From NCBI GenBank assembly GCA_003241385.1, contig QFPO01000007.1, forward strand, positions 124,001 to 188,000: a stretch of 64,000 bases of DNA, read 5' to 3'. Below, in pieces: positions 48,501-56,865 of this stretch. This DNA comes from Rhodanobacter denitrificans. GTDB taxonomy: Bacteria > Pseudomonadota > Gammaproteobacteria > Xanthomonadales > Rhodanobacteraceae. A model generated the notes under the pieces. The model saw only the letters and a list, made by a program, of their open reading frames with translations, was not told the DNA's origin and ran no database searches. A program made the position numbers and the translations under genes. Numbering within the stretch: the stretch's first letter is position 1; each line of letters opens with the position of its first letter.

Positions 48501-49037
48501 CAGCCGGCCGGCGCGGTGCTGCAGGCGCCGTGGACGATCAGTCAGGCCGCGTCGGCCACCGGCAGCCGCAGCTATCGCAGCGCCGCCGGTGCGGTCTATC
48601 CGCCCGATGCCTGCGCCGCGCTGACGACGATCGCGCTGGTCGTGCGGCCCGACACGCCGCGGCTGCACTATCGCGCGCGCTGGCAGATCGAGGCCGACTA
48701 CGACGGCGTCGTCGTCGAACTCTCGGCCGACGGCGGCGCGAGCTGGACCGCGTTGACGCCGGACGGCGGCTATCCGGGCAGCTTCGCGCAGACGCAGGAG
48801 CCGCCCGTCAACGCGTGCGGGTATCCGGCCAGCCAGGGTGCGTTCAACGGCGAATCGCCCGGCTACGCGGAACGGACGTTCGTCGCGGTCGACCACGATC
48901 TCTCGGCGTGGGCGGGTCAGCGCGTGCTGCTGCGCTGGCGCCTCAGCAGCGACGGCGGCGCAGCCGGCGAAGGCTACTTCGTCGACGACATCCGGCTCGA
49001 TGCGCTGATGCCGATGGCGTGCACGGCCGCACCGTGA
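45540..49037 (+). CDS. Secreted S8 (subtilisin-like) serine peptidase, multidomain
   Basis: An 1165-residue exported peptidase. The start is GTG at 45540, overlapping the upstream stop and followed by a signal peptide (AGLGMLIHAAACAAAASD). A propeptide-like region spans about residues 40-260. The catalytic triad is Asp near 290 (VAVADTGLD), His near 361-364 (FHGSHVVGSVLGD) and Ser near 546 (DGTSMATPIVAGGAALL), with the Asn of oxyanion type in VVSAGNDGPD. A KP-43-like C-terminal beta-barrel (LVNDLDLTVIGPYG) follows, then LYADGFSDGDD, fibronectin-III-like modules, and a terminal jelly-roll (YFVDDIRLDAL). It is likely an extracellular protease. Confidence 0.9.
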   Translation: MSARRLRALRRAGLGMLIHAAACAAAASDARVALPMRDIALANLAALRDQPERLLLRVGAIDPRVERIDFGAWPFAGRTDRRYGIVQFEPGATSSIRRALSERGIAIVGYLPNQAYLVRWPPDARASLTTLAGVRWSGAYEAGYKFAPALLDGSALACCAPSGPVELEIHGFPGERVEALVEAVRAAAPAAAIGARASSLDLPAFRVRVHPTQLAEFVTAVAAIDGVAFVEPHAAPRPANRDAIGPIQANAASCANPDASDRCPGGLDLARAPLWARGLLGSEQIVAVADTGLDRNESWFVGLDRGEGVVEAITMADDPPPLPPQTGTVHPDRKVYAYWVQPGASAYDNTLGCGGLPVPFHGSHVVGSVLGDAAPYAAPGVAHYADGEGMAPQAQVLFQDIGDDATGCLSIADIGATLAQAHAGGAGIHSDSWGGASNGYYGGYDLRADAALWSIQDLLMVVSAGNDGPDAATTGSPGNAKNTLTIGATRHGLSARVAAWSSRGPTVDGRRKPDLVAPGEAIVSAAGNLDDGDAVQAGTTRAMDGTSMATPIVAGGAALLRQYFGEGGYPLGRPTPHERIVPTGSLLKAALINGAAPITGSWGMWPDDSVGWGRIWVANSAYFQGDRRGLRLWVRDNGAGLATADTDEFALTVGAGDELRATLAWFDPEAAPLAAPALVNDLDLTVIGPYGHVYRGNHFGFDQSEPGGSADRLNTVEQVRLKTPAAGVYHVRVEAHAVPGNGRATSHRQGYALVVSGRLGANGDRLYADGFSDGDDPRHAAPATLGVIANDAAGVRLQAAPAAGAEAYQLYRADGSCADAPRERFRFAGVAETGTFADARSQGGQAYAYRVRAIRDGVESALSDACVEVVSQAACDRLPAFARDSLVADGLHASCAIDLAWQPATPRCPGETVDYRVWRADDASAAPTLLATVPAPTYTDLDVVDGRSYVYHVEAVTGGASLLSDPVAARPVGTATGAPGVWIEDADQPAGAVLQAPWTISQAASATGSRSYRSAAGAVYPPDACAALTTIALVVRPDTPRLHYRARWQIEADYDGVVVELSADGGASWTALTPDGGYPGSFAQTQEPPVNACGYPASQGAFNGESPGYAERTFVAVDHDLSAWAGQRVLLRWRLSSDGGAAGEGYFVDDIRLDALMPMACTAAP

Positions 49038-49189
49038 ACCTGCGCAGGCGCGGCGGGCGTCGTTGCGGCGCGGCCGGCGGGACGATCGCGGCGGCCGTCG
49101 ATCGCGGCGTCGCGCGATGCTCATTCGCCAGTCGCGGCCCGACCGCGCTGACGGCGACCGCTGGACGGCGGCCGCGGGCAGGCAGCAAG

Positions 49190-49783
49190 ATGCCGTCGAT
49201 CGCCCGCCCGGCACCGCCCTTGGACGTACCCGAAGACATCACGCGACTGCTCGATCGCGCACGCGACGGCGAGCGCGAGGCATGGGCACGGCTGCTGCGG
49301 CGGACCTACGGCGACGTCAAGCGCCTGGCGCGCCGGCAGCTCGCACAGGGCGGCACGATGCCGACGCTCAACACCACCGGCCTGGTCAACGAGTGGTATC
49401 TGCGCATCGTCGAGGCCGGCGATGCGGTGCCGGAGAACCGCCATCACTTCTTCGCGCTGACCGCCAAGATCATGCGGCAGGTGATCTGCGCCTATGCGCG
49501 CGAGCGCGCCACCGCCAAGCGCGGTGGCGATCAGCAGCGCGTCGAGATCGACGTGATCGATCGCGAGATCGGCGAGGAAGCCCATCGCTTCGTCGCGCTG
49601 GACCAGGCGCTGACGCGCCTGGCCGCCGAGAACGAGAACATGGTCCGCGTGGTCGAGTGCCGCTTCTTCGCCGGCATGACCGAGCCCGAAACCGCCGAGG
49701 CCGCGGCGATTCCGCTGCGCACCGTGCAGTGGCTGTGGGCGCAGGCGCGCGACCGCCTCGCGCACATCCTGGAAGCGCCGTGA
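49190..49783 (+). CDS. ECF sigma factor of the kinase-linked (TIGR02999/ECF43-like) type
   Basis: A 197-residue ECF sigma factor. Region 2 contains LNTTGLVNEWYLRI and HHFFALTAKIMRQVICAYARE followed by ATAKRGGD, the hallmark of the TIGR02999 group. Region 4 ends FFAGMTEPETAEAAAIPLRTVQWLWAQ (quoted over two segments: MTEPETAEAAAIPLRTV, then QWLWAQARDRL). Members of this kind have no anti-sigma factor next door and are instead paired with Ser/Thr kinases. The following kinase gene overlaps its stop by 4 bases (GTGA). The ATG at 49190 has a weak ribosome-binding site. Confidence 0.88.
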   Translation: MPSIARPAPPLDVPEDITRLLDRARDGEREAWARLLRRTYGDVKRLARRQLAQGGTMPTLNTTGLVNEWYLRIVEAGDAVPENRHHFFALTAKIMRQVICAYARERATAKRGGDQQRVEIDVIDREIGEEAHRFVALDQALTRLAAENENMVRVVECRFFAGMTEPETAEAAAIPLRTVQWLWAQARDRLAHILEAP

Positions 49784-51951
49784 CCACGCTGACGTTCGAG
49801 CCGGGCGGCGCCTTGCGCAGCCGGCTGGTCTCGACGCTGCTCGCCGCCGATCTGCCGGCGCTCGCGCCGGGCGCCCGCATCGGCCCGTTCCGCGTATTGC
49901 GCGAGATCGGACAGGGTGGCCTGGGCATCGTCCATCTCGCCGAGCGCGCCGACGGCGCATTCGACCAGCAGGTCGCGCTGAAGCTGATCGCACCGGAAGC
50001 CGATGCCGGCGCCGCCGAGGTGCTGCTGGCACGCGAGCGGCGCCTGCTGGCGCGGCTGCGGCATCCGAACATCGCGCGCCTGCTCGACGGCGGCCGCAGC
50101 GAGACCGGCCTGCTCTGGTTCGCGATGGACCACATCGAGGGCGAGCGCATCGATCACTGGTGCGAGCATCGGCAGCTCGATGCCCGCGCGCGCATCGGTC
50201 TGCTGCTCGAGGTCTGCGCTGCGGTGGCCTACGCGCATGCGCGGCTGGTCGTGCATCGCGACATCAAGCCGTCGAACATCCTGGTCGACCGCGACGGCGT
50301 GCCGAAGCTGCTCGATTTCGGCATCGCCGCTGCGCTCGACGAGGCCAGCGACGATCCGGCTCGGCGCGCCGCGACGCCCGGCTATGCCAGCCCCGAGCAG
50401 CATCGCGGCGATCCGGCCGGCGTCGCACAGGACGTCTACCAGCTCGGCCGCCTGCTCGAGAAGCTGCTCGAGCGCGCGCCGCGGCCGGTGCGGCCGGCCG
50501 ACGTCGAGGCGATCCGCCGCTGCGCGATGGCCGAGCGGCCCGAGGCGCGCTATGCCAGCGTCGATGCGCTGATCGCCGATCTCCAGGCGCTGCTCGCGCA
50601 TCGGCCGGTCGCGGCGCGCGACGGCGGTGCCGCGTACCGGTTCGCGCTGCTGCTGCGCCGCCATCGGCTCGGTGCGCTCGGCGCGCTCGGCGCCGTCCTC
50701 GTGCTCGTCGCGACGGTGACCGGGTTCCTCTGGAACCTCGACCTGGCGCGCGAGCGCGCCGAACGCGAGGCGCGCACCGCGCGGCGCGTCAGCGGCTTCC
50801 TCGCCAGCCTGTTCGAACAGGCCGACCCGGCGCGCCACGACGGCAAGCGGCCGGACGTCGACACGCTGCTCGCCGACGGTGCGCGCCGCATCGAGACCGA
50901 GCTGGCCGACGAGCCGGCGGTGATGGGCGAGCTGCTGACCACGCTGGCGACGGTCTATCTCAAGCTCAACGACAACCACCACGCCCAGCCGCTGATCGCG
51001 CGTGCGGTCGAGCTGGCCGAGCACGACCCCGACGTCACGCCGGTGCGGCGCGCGCAGCGCGACTGGCTGCTGGCGATGGCGCTGCGCCAGTCCGAGGGCG
51101 AGCAGTCCGTCGCGCTGCTCGAGCGGGCGCTCGAACTGACCCGCGGGCCGTCGCCGGAAGAGGCCGGGCTGCACAACCGCATCCTGCACGCGCTGGCGAT
51201 GCAGGATATGAATGCCGGTCGCAACGACCGTATGGTCGCGCGTCTGCGCGAAGCGATCGCGCACGCCGAGCGCCATCTCGCCGAGAGCGATCCGGCGACG
51301 ATTCCGAATCTGATGAGCCTCGGCCAGGAGCTGTCCGGCGCCGAAGGCCTGGAACTGCTGCGCGAGGGCCTGCGCCGCGCTCGCGAGTACCAGGGCGAGC
51401 GCCATCCCTACACGATCCACGCCAAGTCGATGGTCGCCGCCGCGCTGATCGGCGAAGGCCAGATCGCGACCGCCGACGCCTTGATGGACGAGGTACTCGT
51501 GCAGACCCGCGAATTGTTCGGCGAGCGGTCCGGCAACTACGCGCGGCAGCTGACGATGCGCGCCTCGCTGGCGATGCGCAGCGATCGCGACGCGCTCGCC
51601 GTGCCGCTGCTGCGCCAGGCGATCGACATCGGGCTGGCCCTGCCGGACGAGAACGATCTGTCCAGCGTCGATGCGCTGCAGCTGCTCGGCGACGCGCTGC
51701 TGCGCCAGGGCGACGCGGCGGCCGCCGAGGCCGCGTACCGGCGCATGCTCGAACGCAACCGCGACGGTGCCCATGCGCAGGAAGCCGACGTCGGCCAGCG
51801 CCCGCTGAAGCTGGCCGAGGCGCTCGCCGCGCAGGGACGCTGCGCGGAGGCCGCCGTCGCGCTCGGCGATGCGCGCAGCCGTGCGGCCGGATTCCCGACG
51901 GCGCGGCCGATTCACGCGCAGCTCGAGCGGCGACTGAGCGGCTGCGATTAG
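49780..51951 (+). CDS. Transmembrane Ser/Thr protein kinase with TPR sensor domain
   Basis: A 723-residue Hanks-type kinase. The glycine loop is IGQGGLGIVHLA, the catalytic lysine is in VALKLI, the catalytic loop VVHRDIKPSN lies near residue 158, and the DFG segment LLDFGIAAAL near 178. A TPGYASPEQHRG activation segment follows. A single membrane helix near residues 295-317 (LGALGAVLVLVATVTGFLW) separates it from a periplasmic TPR domain. The GTG start at 49780 couples it to the ECF sigma gene. By analogy with known kinase/ECF pairs it may activate the sigma factor by phosphorylation. Confidence 0.92.
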   Translation: MTTLTFEPGGALRSRLVSTLLAADLPALAPGARIGPFRVLREIGQGGLGIVHLAERADGAFDQQVALKLIAPEADAGAAEVLLARERRLLARLRHPNIARLLDGGRSETGLLWFAMDHIEGERIDHWCEHRQLDARARIGLLLEVCAAVAYAHARLVVHRDIKPSNILVDRDGVPKLLDFGIAAALDEASDDPARRAATPGYASPEQHRGDPAGVAQDVYQLGRLLEKLLERAPRPVRPADVEAIRRCAMAERPEARYASVDALIADLQALLAHRPVAARDGGAAYRFALLLRRHRLGALGALGAVLVLVATVTGFLWNLDLARERAEREARTARRVSGFLASLFEQADPARHDGKRPDVDTLLADGARRIETELADEPAVMGELLTTLATVYLKLNDNHHAQPLIARAVELAEHDPDVTPVRRAQRDWLLAMALRQSEGEQSVALLERALELTRGPSPEEAGLHNRILHALAMQDMNAGRNDRMVARLREAIAHAERHLAESDPATIPNLMSLGQELSGAEGLELLREGLRRAREYQGERHPYTIHAKSMVAAALIGEGQIATADALMDEVLVQTRELFGERSGNYARQLTMRASLAMRSDRDALAVPLLRQAIDIGLALPDENDLSSVDALQLLGDALLRQGDAAAAEAAYRRMLERNRDGAHAQEADVGQRPLKLAEALAAQGRCAEAAVALGDARSRAAGFPTARPIHAQLERRLSGCD

Positions 51952-52014
51952 ACGGCCGGCGTCGCCCGATCATCCGAACGTGAGGTACGCGAGTCGAGGA
52001 GAACCTCGTTCCGC

Positions 52015-53016
52015 TCAGGCAGCCGCGGGCTGACCGTTGCCGTGGCGGCGCGCCTGACGCGCCAGCACCTCGCGCGTGGAGGTCTGCGGCGCGTAGTCCA
52101 GATCGCGCCGCGCCGCGGCGATCGAGAACCAGGCGCTGCGGTCGGTCAGGTTCAGCAGATAGCGCTCCAGCAGCGGGCGGCTGGCGCCGGGCAGACGCTG
52201 ACGCAGATGGGCGCTGGCGGCCAGCCAGCGCGCGAGCCGCGGCGACAGGCGCCGCGCCGGCAGCGGCAGACCGTGGGCGCGCAGGATCGCCGCGATCAGC
52301 GCCTCGACGCTGAGCGGTTCGCCGTCGCTGATGAAGTAGCTGCGTCCGGCGATCGGCGCGCCGGGCTCGAGCCGTTCGACGGCGAGCACGTGCGCCAGCG
52401 CGGCGTTGTCGACGTGGCAGCAGTCGATCCGGTTGCCCGGATGCGCGGTCAGGCGCAGACGGCCGTTGCGCGCCAGCTCGACCAGGCGTGGCGTCAGCCG
52501 CGCTTCGTCGGGTGCCCACAGCAGGCTCGGCCTGAGCGCGATCGTCGCCAGCGCCTCGCCGTTGGCGGCCAGCACGCGCTGTTCGGCCAGCGCCTTGACG
52601 TGCGGGTAGACCGCCGGCCAGCGCGGCGGATACGCCAGCGCCTCGCCGCCGCCGTTGATGTCGGCGGCACCGATCACGACGCTCGCGCAGGAGGTGAACA
52701 CCAGGCGCGGCACGGCCGCGAGCTCGGCCGCGGCGAGCGCGACCTCGGTGGTGAGGACGTTGGCCTCGTAGGCGGTCTCGATCGGTGCCAGCGGATCGAC
52801 GTTGCCGGCGCTGTGGACGATCGCATCGCAGCCGGAGGCGACCTCGAGCATCGAATCGAGGGTGACGGCGCTGCCCTGCCATTGCTCGATGCCGAGCGCG
52901 TCGAGCTCGGGCTGCGGATGGCGCATCAGCGCACGGACCAGATGACCGCGGTCGACCAGCCGGCGGGCGATCGCGCGCCCGAGAAACCCGCCGGCGCCGG
53001 TGAGCAGAATCTGCAT
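52015..53016 (-). CDS. NAD(P)-dependent epimerase/dehydratase, OleD-like reductase
   Basis: A 333-residue extended short-chain dehydrogenase. The Rossmann motif is LLTGAGGFLGRAIA, the catalytic Ser is in FTSCASVVIG and the YxxxK is YPHVK. Segments such as RVLAANGEALATIALRPSLLW, DNAALAHVLAVERL and RSYFISDGEPL closely resemble OleD (2-alkyl-3-oxoalkanoate reductase of olefinic hydrocarbon synthesis). No oleA, oleB or oleC gene is adjacent, so it may act in another 3-hydroxysteroid/oxoacyl reduction. It is divergent from the next gene. Confidence 0.75.
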   Translation of the reverse strand: MQILLTGAGGFLGRAIARRLVDRGHLVRALMRHPQPELDALGIEQWQGSAVTLDSMLEVASGCDAIVHSAGNVDPLAPIETAYEANVLTTEVALAAAELAAVPRLVFTSCASVVIGAADINGGGEALAYPPRWPAVYPHVKALAEQRVLAANGEALATIALRPSLLWAPDEARLTPRLVELARNGRLRLTAHPGNRIDCCHVDNAALAHVLAVERLEPGAPIAGRSYFISDGEPLSVEALIAAILRAHGLPLPARRLSPRLARWLAASAHLRQRLPGASRPLLERYLLNLTDRSAWFSIAAARRDLDYAPQTSTREVLARQARRHGNGQPAAA

Positions 53017-53122
53017 GAGGGTGTCCCGGAACGCAGGCGCGTGCCTGCAGCCGACACACTTTAATGATTCACTCAGCTGTTACGGAATAAGTTCGTCACA
53101 CTCTGTTGCGGGGAATCGGACG

Positions 53123-55162
53123 ATGCGCTACTTGGCCTTGCTGTTGCTGCTGGTCGGTCTGGCCGCACATGCCCAGGAGGAAACCAGCGGCACGACGCCC
53201 TCTGGCGTGTGGTACCGCATCGCGGTTCCGGCCGGTTGGCAGGCCGGCGGTCCGCTCGTGCTGTTCCAGCACGGTTTCAATTTCTCCGAGGCCGACGGCC
53301 CGCCCTCGCTCGGTCCGCTGCGCGACGTGATGCTGTCCGAAGGCTATGCGGTGGCCGCGTCGGCCTACGCGCAGCGCGGCTGGGCCGTGTTCACCGCGAT
53401 CGAGGACAACCGCGAACTGGTGGACGTCTTTACGGCTCGATTCGGCGCACCGGGCGAGATCGTGCCGTTCGGCGGCTCGCTCGGCGGCCTGCTCGCACTC
53501 AAGATCGCCGAGGCGCCGGGCTTCCCGCCGGTGAGCGGCGTCTACTCGCTGTGTCCGGCCGCCGCCGGCTCGCGGCTGTGGGATCACGCCATCGACATGC
53601 GCCTGGCCTACGACGTCGTCTGTGAAGGGTCCGGCCGTCTGCCGCAGGGCGCCGAGCCGCTGCCGTGGGCGCTCGATCTGGACGACATCCCGTCCGATCT
53701 GGACGACCTCGGCAATCAGGTCGAAGTGCTGCGCGCGCTGATTCCGCTCAACCAGTGCACCGGCGTGAACCTGCCCGAGCCGCTGCGCAGCAGCAGCATG
53801 AAACGGCGTCTCGCCCAGCTGATGGCGGTCGCCGGCACCGACGACGAGAGTTTCTTCGTCACCAACATGGCCTATGCGATCTACGCACTCAGCGATCTGG
53901 TACGCGCGCCGGACAAGCTCGGCGGCCGCAATGCGATGACGACGCGCGGTGTGACCTATACCGATCCGGCGATCGAAGCCGGTATCGCGCGCATCGATGC
54001 CGATCCGCTGGCGGCGCTGGAGCTGCGCTGGCGTTCGGACGTGCGCGGTGCGATCGGTTCGGCGAAGGTCATCTCGCTGCACACCTCCAACGACCAGCTC
54101 GTCGTGCCGGCCAACCAGGACGTGCTGCGGCGCCGTCTGCCGGGCAGTCAGCTGACCAGCGCGATCGTCGCCGAGCAGGCACCCACCCATTGCGGCTTCA
54201 CCGAGGTCGAGGGCAGGGCCGGCTGGGAAGCGCTGCGTGAATGGATGCGCAGCGAGCGTCAGCCGCGAACGGATGATCTGCAGGCGCTGTGCCAGACGAT
54301 GCAGGTGGCCGGCGTGTCGGGCGAGTGCCGCTTCGACGCAGCAGCGACCGTGCCGGCGCTCGACAGCGTGATCCCGCCGCGACCGGCCGCGGCGGCACCC
54401 GACTCACGCTACAGCGGACTGTGGTTCGATCCGGCGCGCGCCGGCGAGGGCATCTATCTGGAGATCCTCGATGCCGGCCGTGCGCATCTGTACTTCTACA
54501 CGTACCCGGGCCAGGGCGTGCCGGGCGAGCAGGCCTGGTTGAACGCGGTCGGTCAGGTCGTCGACGGCGGCATCGTGTTCGATCAGGTCACGCGTCCAGT
54601 CCGCACGGCGGCCGGGGGTGGATTCGTGCACGAACCGTGGGGACGCATCCAGATCAGCTTCGACAGTTGTGACCGCGGCCACATGCGCTGGCAGGGACCG
54701 GACGGCTGGGGCACCGGCGAGGTGCCGCTGACGCGTCTGAGCGCATTGGAAGGTCTGAGCTGCGACTCGGTCGGCACCTCGCCGCCGGCGCAGACCAGCG
54801 GTGCCTGGTTCGATCCGGCATTCACCGGCAGCGGCTTCCTGGTCCAGCAGCTCGGCAATGGCCGCAGCTGGATCGGCTGGTTCGACGCCGGCACCAACGG
54901 CGTGCAGACCTGGGCCGAGAACACGATCGAGCCCGGCGTGAGTCCGCTCGTGCTGTACCGACGGGTCGGTACGCGCTTCGGCGCCGGTTTCGATCCGCAG
55001 CAGCTGATTCCGACGCCGTGGGCAGACGTCGCACTGCAGATCTCGTGCGGCGATACCGGCAGCGCGCAGGTCCAGGTCCGCACGGGCCAACCGACGCCGG
55101 CGTCCCAGTTCGACCTGATTCGTCTGACGCGTCCGGCCGGTTTGCCGGGCTGCACGCCTTAG
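53123..55162 (+). CDS. Secreted alpha/beta hydrolase with duplicated C-terminal WFDP module
   Basis: A 679-residue exported protein (signal YLALLLLLVGLAAHAQ). Residues about 25-420 are an alpha/beta hydrolase with nucleophile elbow PFGGSLGGLLAL, Asp in TSNDQLVVP and His in APTHCGFTEV, so an esterase or peptidase is likely. The C-terminus has two copies of a module: YSGLWFDPARAGEGIYLEIL (about 430) and TSGAWFDPAFTGSGFLVQQL (about 555). Each is followed by aromatic strands and a cysteine (FDSCDRGHM, ISCGDTGSA). The module recurs in Lysobacterales secreted proteins as I recall them; its role is unknown. Confidence 0.75.
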   Translation: MRYLALLLLLVGLAAHAQEETSGTTPSGVWYRIAVPAGWQAGGPLVLFQHGFNFSEADGPPSLGPLRDVMLSEGYAVAASAYAQRGWAVFTAIEDNRELVDVFTARFGAPGEIVPFGGSLGGLLALKIAEAPGFPPVSGVYSLCPAAAGSRLWDHAIDMRLAYDVVCEGSGRLPQGAEPLPWALDLDDIPSDLDDLGNQVEVLRALIPLNQCTGVNLPEPLRSSSMKRRLAQLMAVAGTDDESFFVTNMAYAIYALSDLVRAPDKLGGRNAMTTRGVTYTDPAIEAGIARIDADPLAALELRWRSDVRGAIGSAKVISLHTSNDQLVVPANQDVLRRRLPGSQLTSAIVAEQAPTHCGFTEVEGRAGWEALREWMRSERQPRTDDLQALCQTMQVAGVSGECRFDAAATVPALDSVIPPRPAAAAPDSRYSGLWFDPARAGEGIYLEILDAGRAHLYFYTYPGQGVPGEQAWLNAVGQVVDGGIVFDQVTRPVRTAAGGGFVHEPWGRIQISFDSCDRGHMRWQGPDGWGTGEVPLTRLSALEGLSCDSVGTSPPAQTSGAWFDPAFTGSGFLVQQLGNGRSWIGWFDAGTNGVQTWAENTIEPGVSPLVLYRRVGTRFGAGFDPQQLIPTPWADVALQISCGDTGSAQVQVRTGQPTPASQFDLIRLTRPAGLPGCTP

Positions 55163-55170
55163 CGTTCGAG

Positions 55171-55200
55171 CCGCACGCCGCGCTCGTGCGCGGCGTGCGG
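55171..55200 (+). terminator. Perfect GC hairpin after the secreted hydrolase gene
   Basis: A 13-base perfect stem (CCGCACGCCGCGC / GCGCGGCGTGCGG) with the stable loop TCGT begins eight bases after the stop codon. A U-tract is lacking, but position and stability suggest transcription termination between the two convergent genes. Confidence 0.6.
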
Positions 55201-55286
55201 TCCGGCGACAGCAGCACTTTCTCGTCGGCGCCGGGCGGCACCATAAACGGGTCAGGCGCGGGCGCAGCCGCGCCGGCCCCGCAGCC

Positions 55287-56228
55287 TCAGCTGCCGCGCT
55301 GCCGCAGCAGATGCGCCTGCAAATGAATCCAGGCGACGCGCAGCAGCGGCACCGCCACGCCGAAGGCCTCGGCGCGATGCACGAGGTCGCCGACGATGTG
55401 CGCCGCCTCGATCGGCTGGCCGGATTCCAGATCGCGCAGCATCGAGGCGGTCAGCGGCGAGCGCGGCTGCGCCAGTGCATTGAGCGCGGTCGTCTGGATC
55501 GTCTCGGGGATCGGCTGGCCGGCCGCGGCGGCGACCGCGACGCATTCGGCGTAGAGCGTGCGCATGAACGCATCGCCGCCGTCGGTCGCGACGATCACGC
55601 CGATGCTCGCGCGCATCAGGCAGGTGCCGGCCGCCAGCGCAGTCAGGAACGAATACTTGACCCACATCTCGTGCGCGATGTCGCGCGCGTGCACGGTGTC
55701 GAACGTGGCCGGCGCGAACGCCTCGGCGATCGCGCGGCAGCGCGCGCTGTCCGGATCGCCGCTGCGCTCGCCGAACGTGACCGACGCGACCGGGCCCAGA
55801 TGCAGGATTTCGCCGTCGGGCCCCTTGGCGGCACTGATGAAGCACAGGCCGCCGAGCACGCGCTCGGCGCCGAAGCGGCGATCGAGCGCCGGGTAGTGCA
55901 GCAGCCCGTTCAACAGCGGCAGCACGGCGGCACCGGCCTCGACGGCCGGCGCGATCGCATCCATCGAGCCGTCGAGGTCGTAGGCCTTGCAGCTGAGCAG
56001 GACCAGGTCGTAACCGCGCGCGGCATCGCCGGTCAGCTGGTCCTGCGTCACGCAGCGGACCTGGAGGTCGGCATCGCCGGCGGCCGGGCTGCGGATGCGC
56101 AGGCCGCGCTCGGCCAGATCGCGCGCGCGCGCCGGGCGCACCAGAAAGGTCACGTCGGCACCGGCCTGCGCGAGGCGGCCGCCGAAATAGCCGCCGGTCC
56201 CGCCGGCGCCGAGTACGAGCATCTTCAT
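55287..56228 (-). CDS. panE: Ketopantoate reductase family protein (PanE/ApbA)
   Basis: A 313-residue NADP-dependent reductase of PanE length. The N-terminal dinucleotide motif is VLGAGGTGGYFGGRLA, followed by LVLLSCKAYDL, the mid-protein LPLLNGLLHYPAL, and the catalytic-lysine region EMWVKYSFLTALAAGTCL. PanE makes pantoate for coenzyme A. Paralogues of this fold with other 2-oxoacid substrates are common, so the pathway assignment is probable but not certain. Confidence 0.8.
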   Translation of the reverse strand: MKMLVLGAGGTGGYFGGRLAQAGADVTFLVRPARARDLAERGLRIRSPAAGDADLQVRCVTQDQLTGDAARGYDLVLLSCKAYDLDGSMDAIAPAVEAGAAVLPLLNGLLHYPALDRRFGAERVLGGLCFISAAKGPDGEILHLGPVASVTFGERSGDPDSARCRAIAEAFAPATFDTVHARDIAHEMWVKYSFLTALAAGTCLMRASIGVIVATDGGDAFMRTLYAECVAVAAAAGQPIPETIQTTALNALAQPRSPLTASMLRDLESGQPIEAAHIVGDLVHRAEAFGVAVPLLRVAWIHLQAHLLRQRGS

Positions 56229-56395
56229 CGTTCGAACGTCCTCTGCGCGCGACGCGCGCGATCGCTCCCGCCGGCCGCAGCATAGCGAGCGGTCCGCCGT
56301 GCTGTCACGGCGCGCGCGTAGCGTTCTTCAGGGTGCCGTCGTGGGCGCGCGGGCAGTCCGCCGGCAACGCGAAGGCGATCAGCGGCGCATCGGCT

Positions 56396-56803
56396 TCATT
56401 TGATCGGGTAGGTCTCGACGGCGCCTTGCTGCGCCGGCTCGGCCGGCCGCGTCGCCGGCTGCGCGGCGGCCGCGCCGCAGCGATACGCGGCCCAGCTCTG
56501 CGCACCGTCGCGCGGATCGCCGAGCGGCCGGATCGTGTCCGCGCCGAGGCCGGCGGCTTCGTTGCGCGCCATGACTTCGAGCTCGTCGCGGACCTTGAGG
56601 TTGCTGCGGTCGACCGGGCCGACGCGGTCGAGCACCGAGACGGTCACCTTGCCGCGCTCGGTGCAGCCGGCGACGTCGCCGTTCCAGGCGACGCGCACAT
56701 GGCGGCCGGCCGAGTCGAGCTTGATGCCCCAGCTGCAGCCGGCCAGCACGGCGCCGCCGATCAACACGGCCGCCACGGGCAGGCCGGACATACGGGTTTT
56801 CAT
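56396..56803 (-). CDS. DUF4156 lipoprotein (YjeI-like)
   Basis: A 135-residue lipoprotein with lipobox GAVLAGCSWG. The domain reads VRVAWNGDVAGCTERGKVTV and DELEVMARNEAAGLGADTI, with a late AAYRC, which is the DUF4156 pattern with two conserved cysteines. A Pro/Gln-rich tail follows. Function is unknown. It lies downstream of the M16 peptidase gene beyond a strong hairpin, so it is probably a separate unit. Confidence 0.85.
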   Translation of the reverse strand: MKTRMSGLPVAAVLIGGAVLAGCSWGIKLDSAGRHVRVAWNGDVAGCTERGKVTVSVLDRVGPVDRSNLKVRDELEVMARNEAAGLGADTIRPLGDPRDGAQSWAAYRCGAAAAQPATRPAEPAQQGAVETYPIK

Positions 56804-56821
56804 CGGGATCTCCGCGGGAAA

Positions 56822-56859
56822 CGTCCGCGGCGCCGCCCGAACGAGCGGCGCCGCGGACG
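56822..56859 (-). terminator. Perfect 15-base hairpin after the M16 peptidase gene
   Basis: CGTCCGCGGCGCCGC and its exact complement GCGGCGCCGCGGACG enclose an 8-base loop, starting seven bases past the peptidase stop on the minus strand and followed there by TTTCCC. It separates the peptidase from the DUF4156 gene. Confidence 0.65.
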
Positions 56860-56865
56860 GCCGGT

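Noticed and set aside
45468..49214. A 1248-codon minus-strand open frame opposite the subtilase
   Set aside because: Low-complexity Arg/Asp/Gly-rich shadow with no family features; the plus-strand frame has a full catalytic triad.
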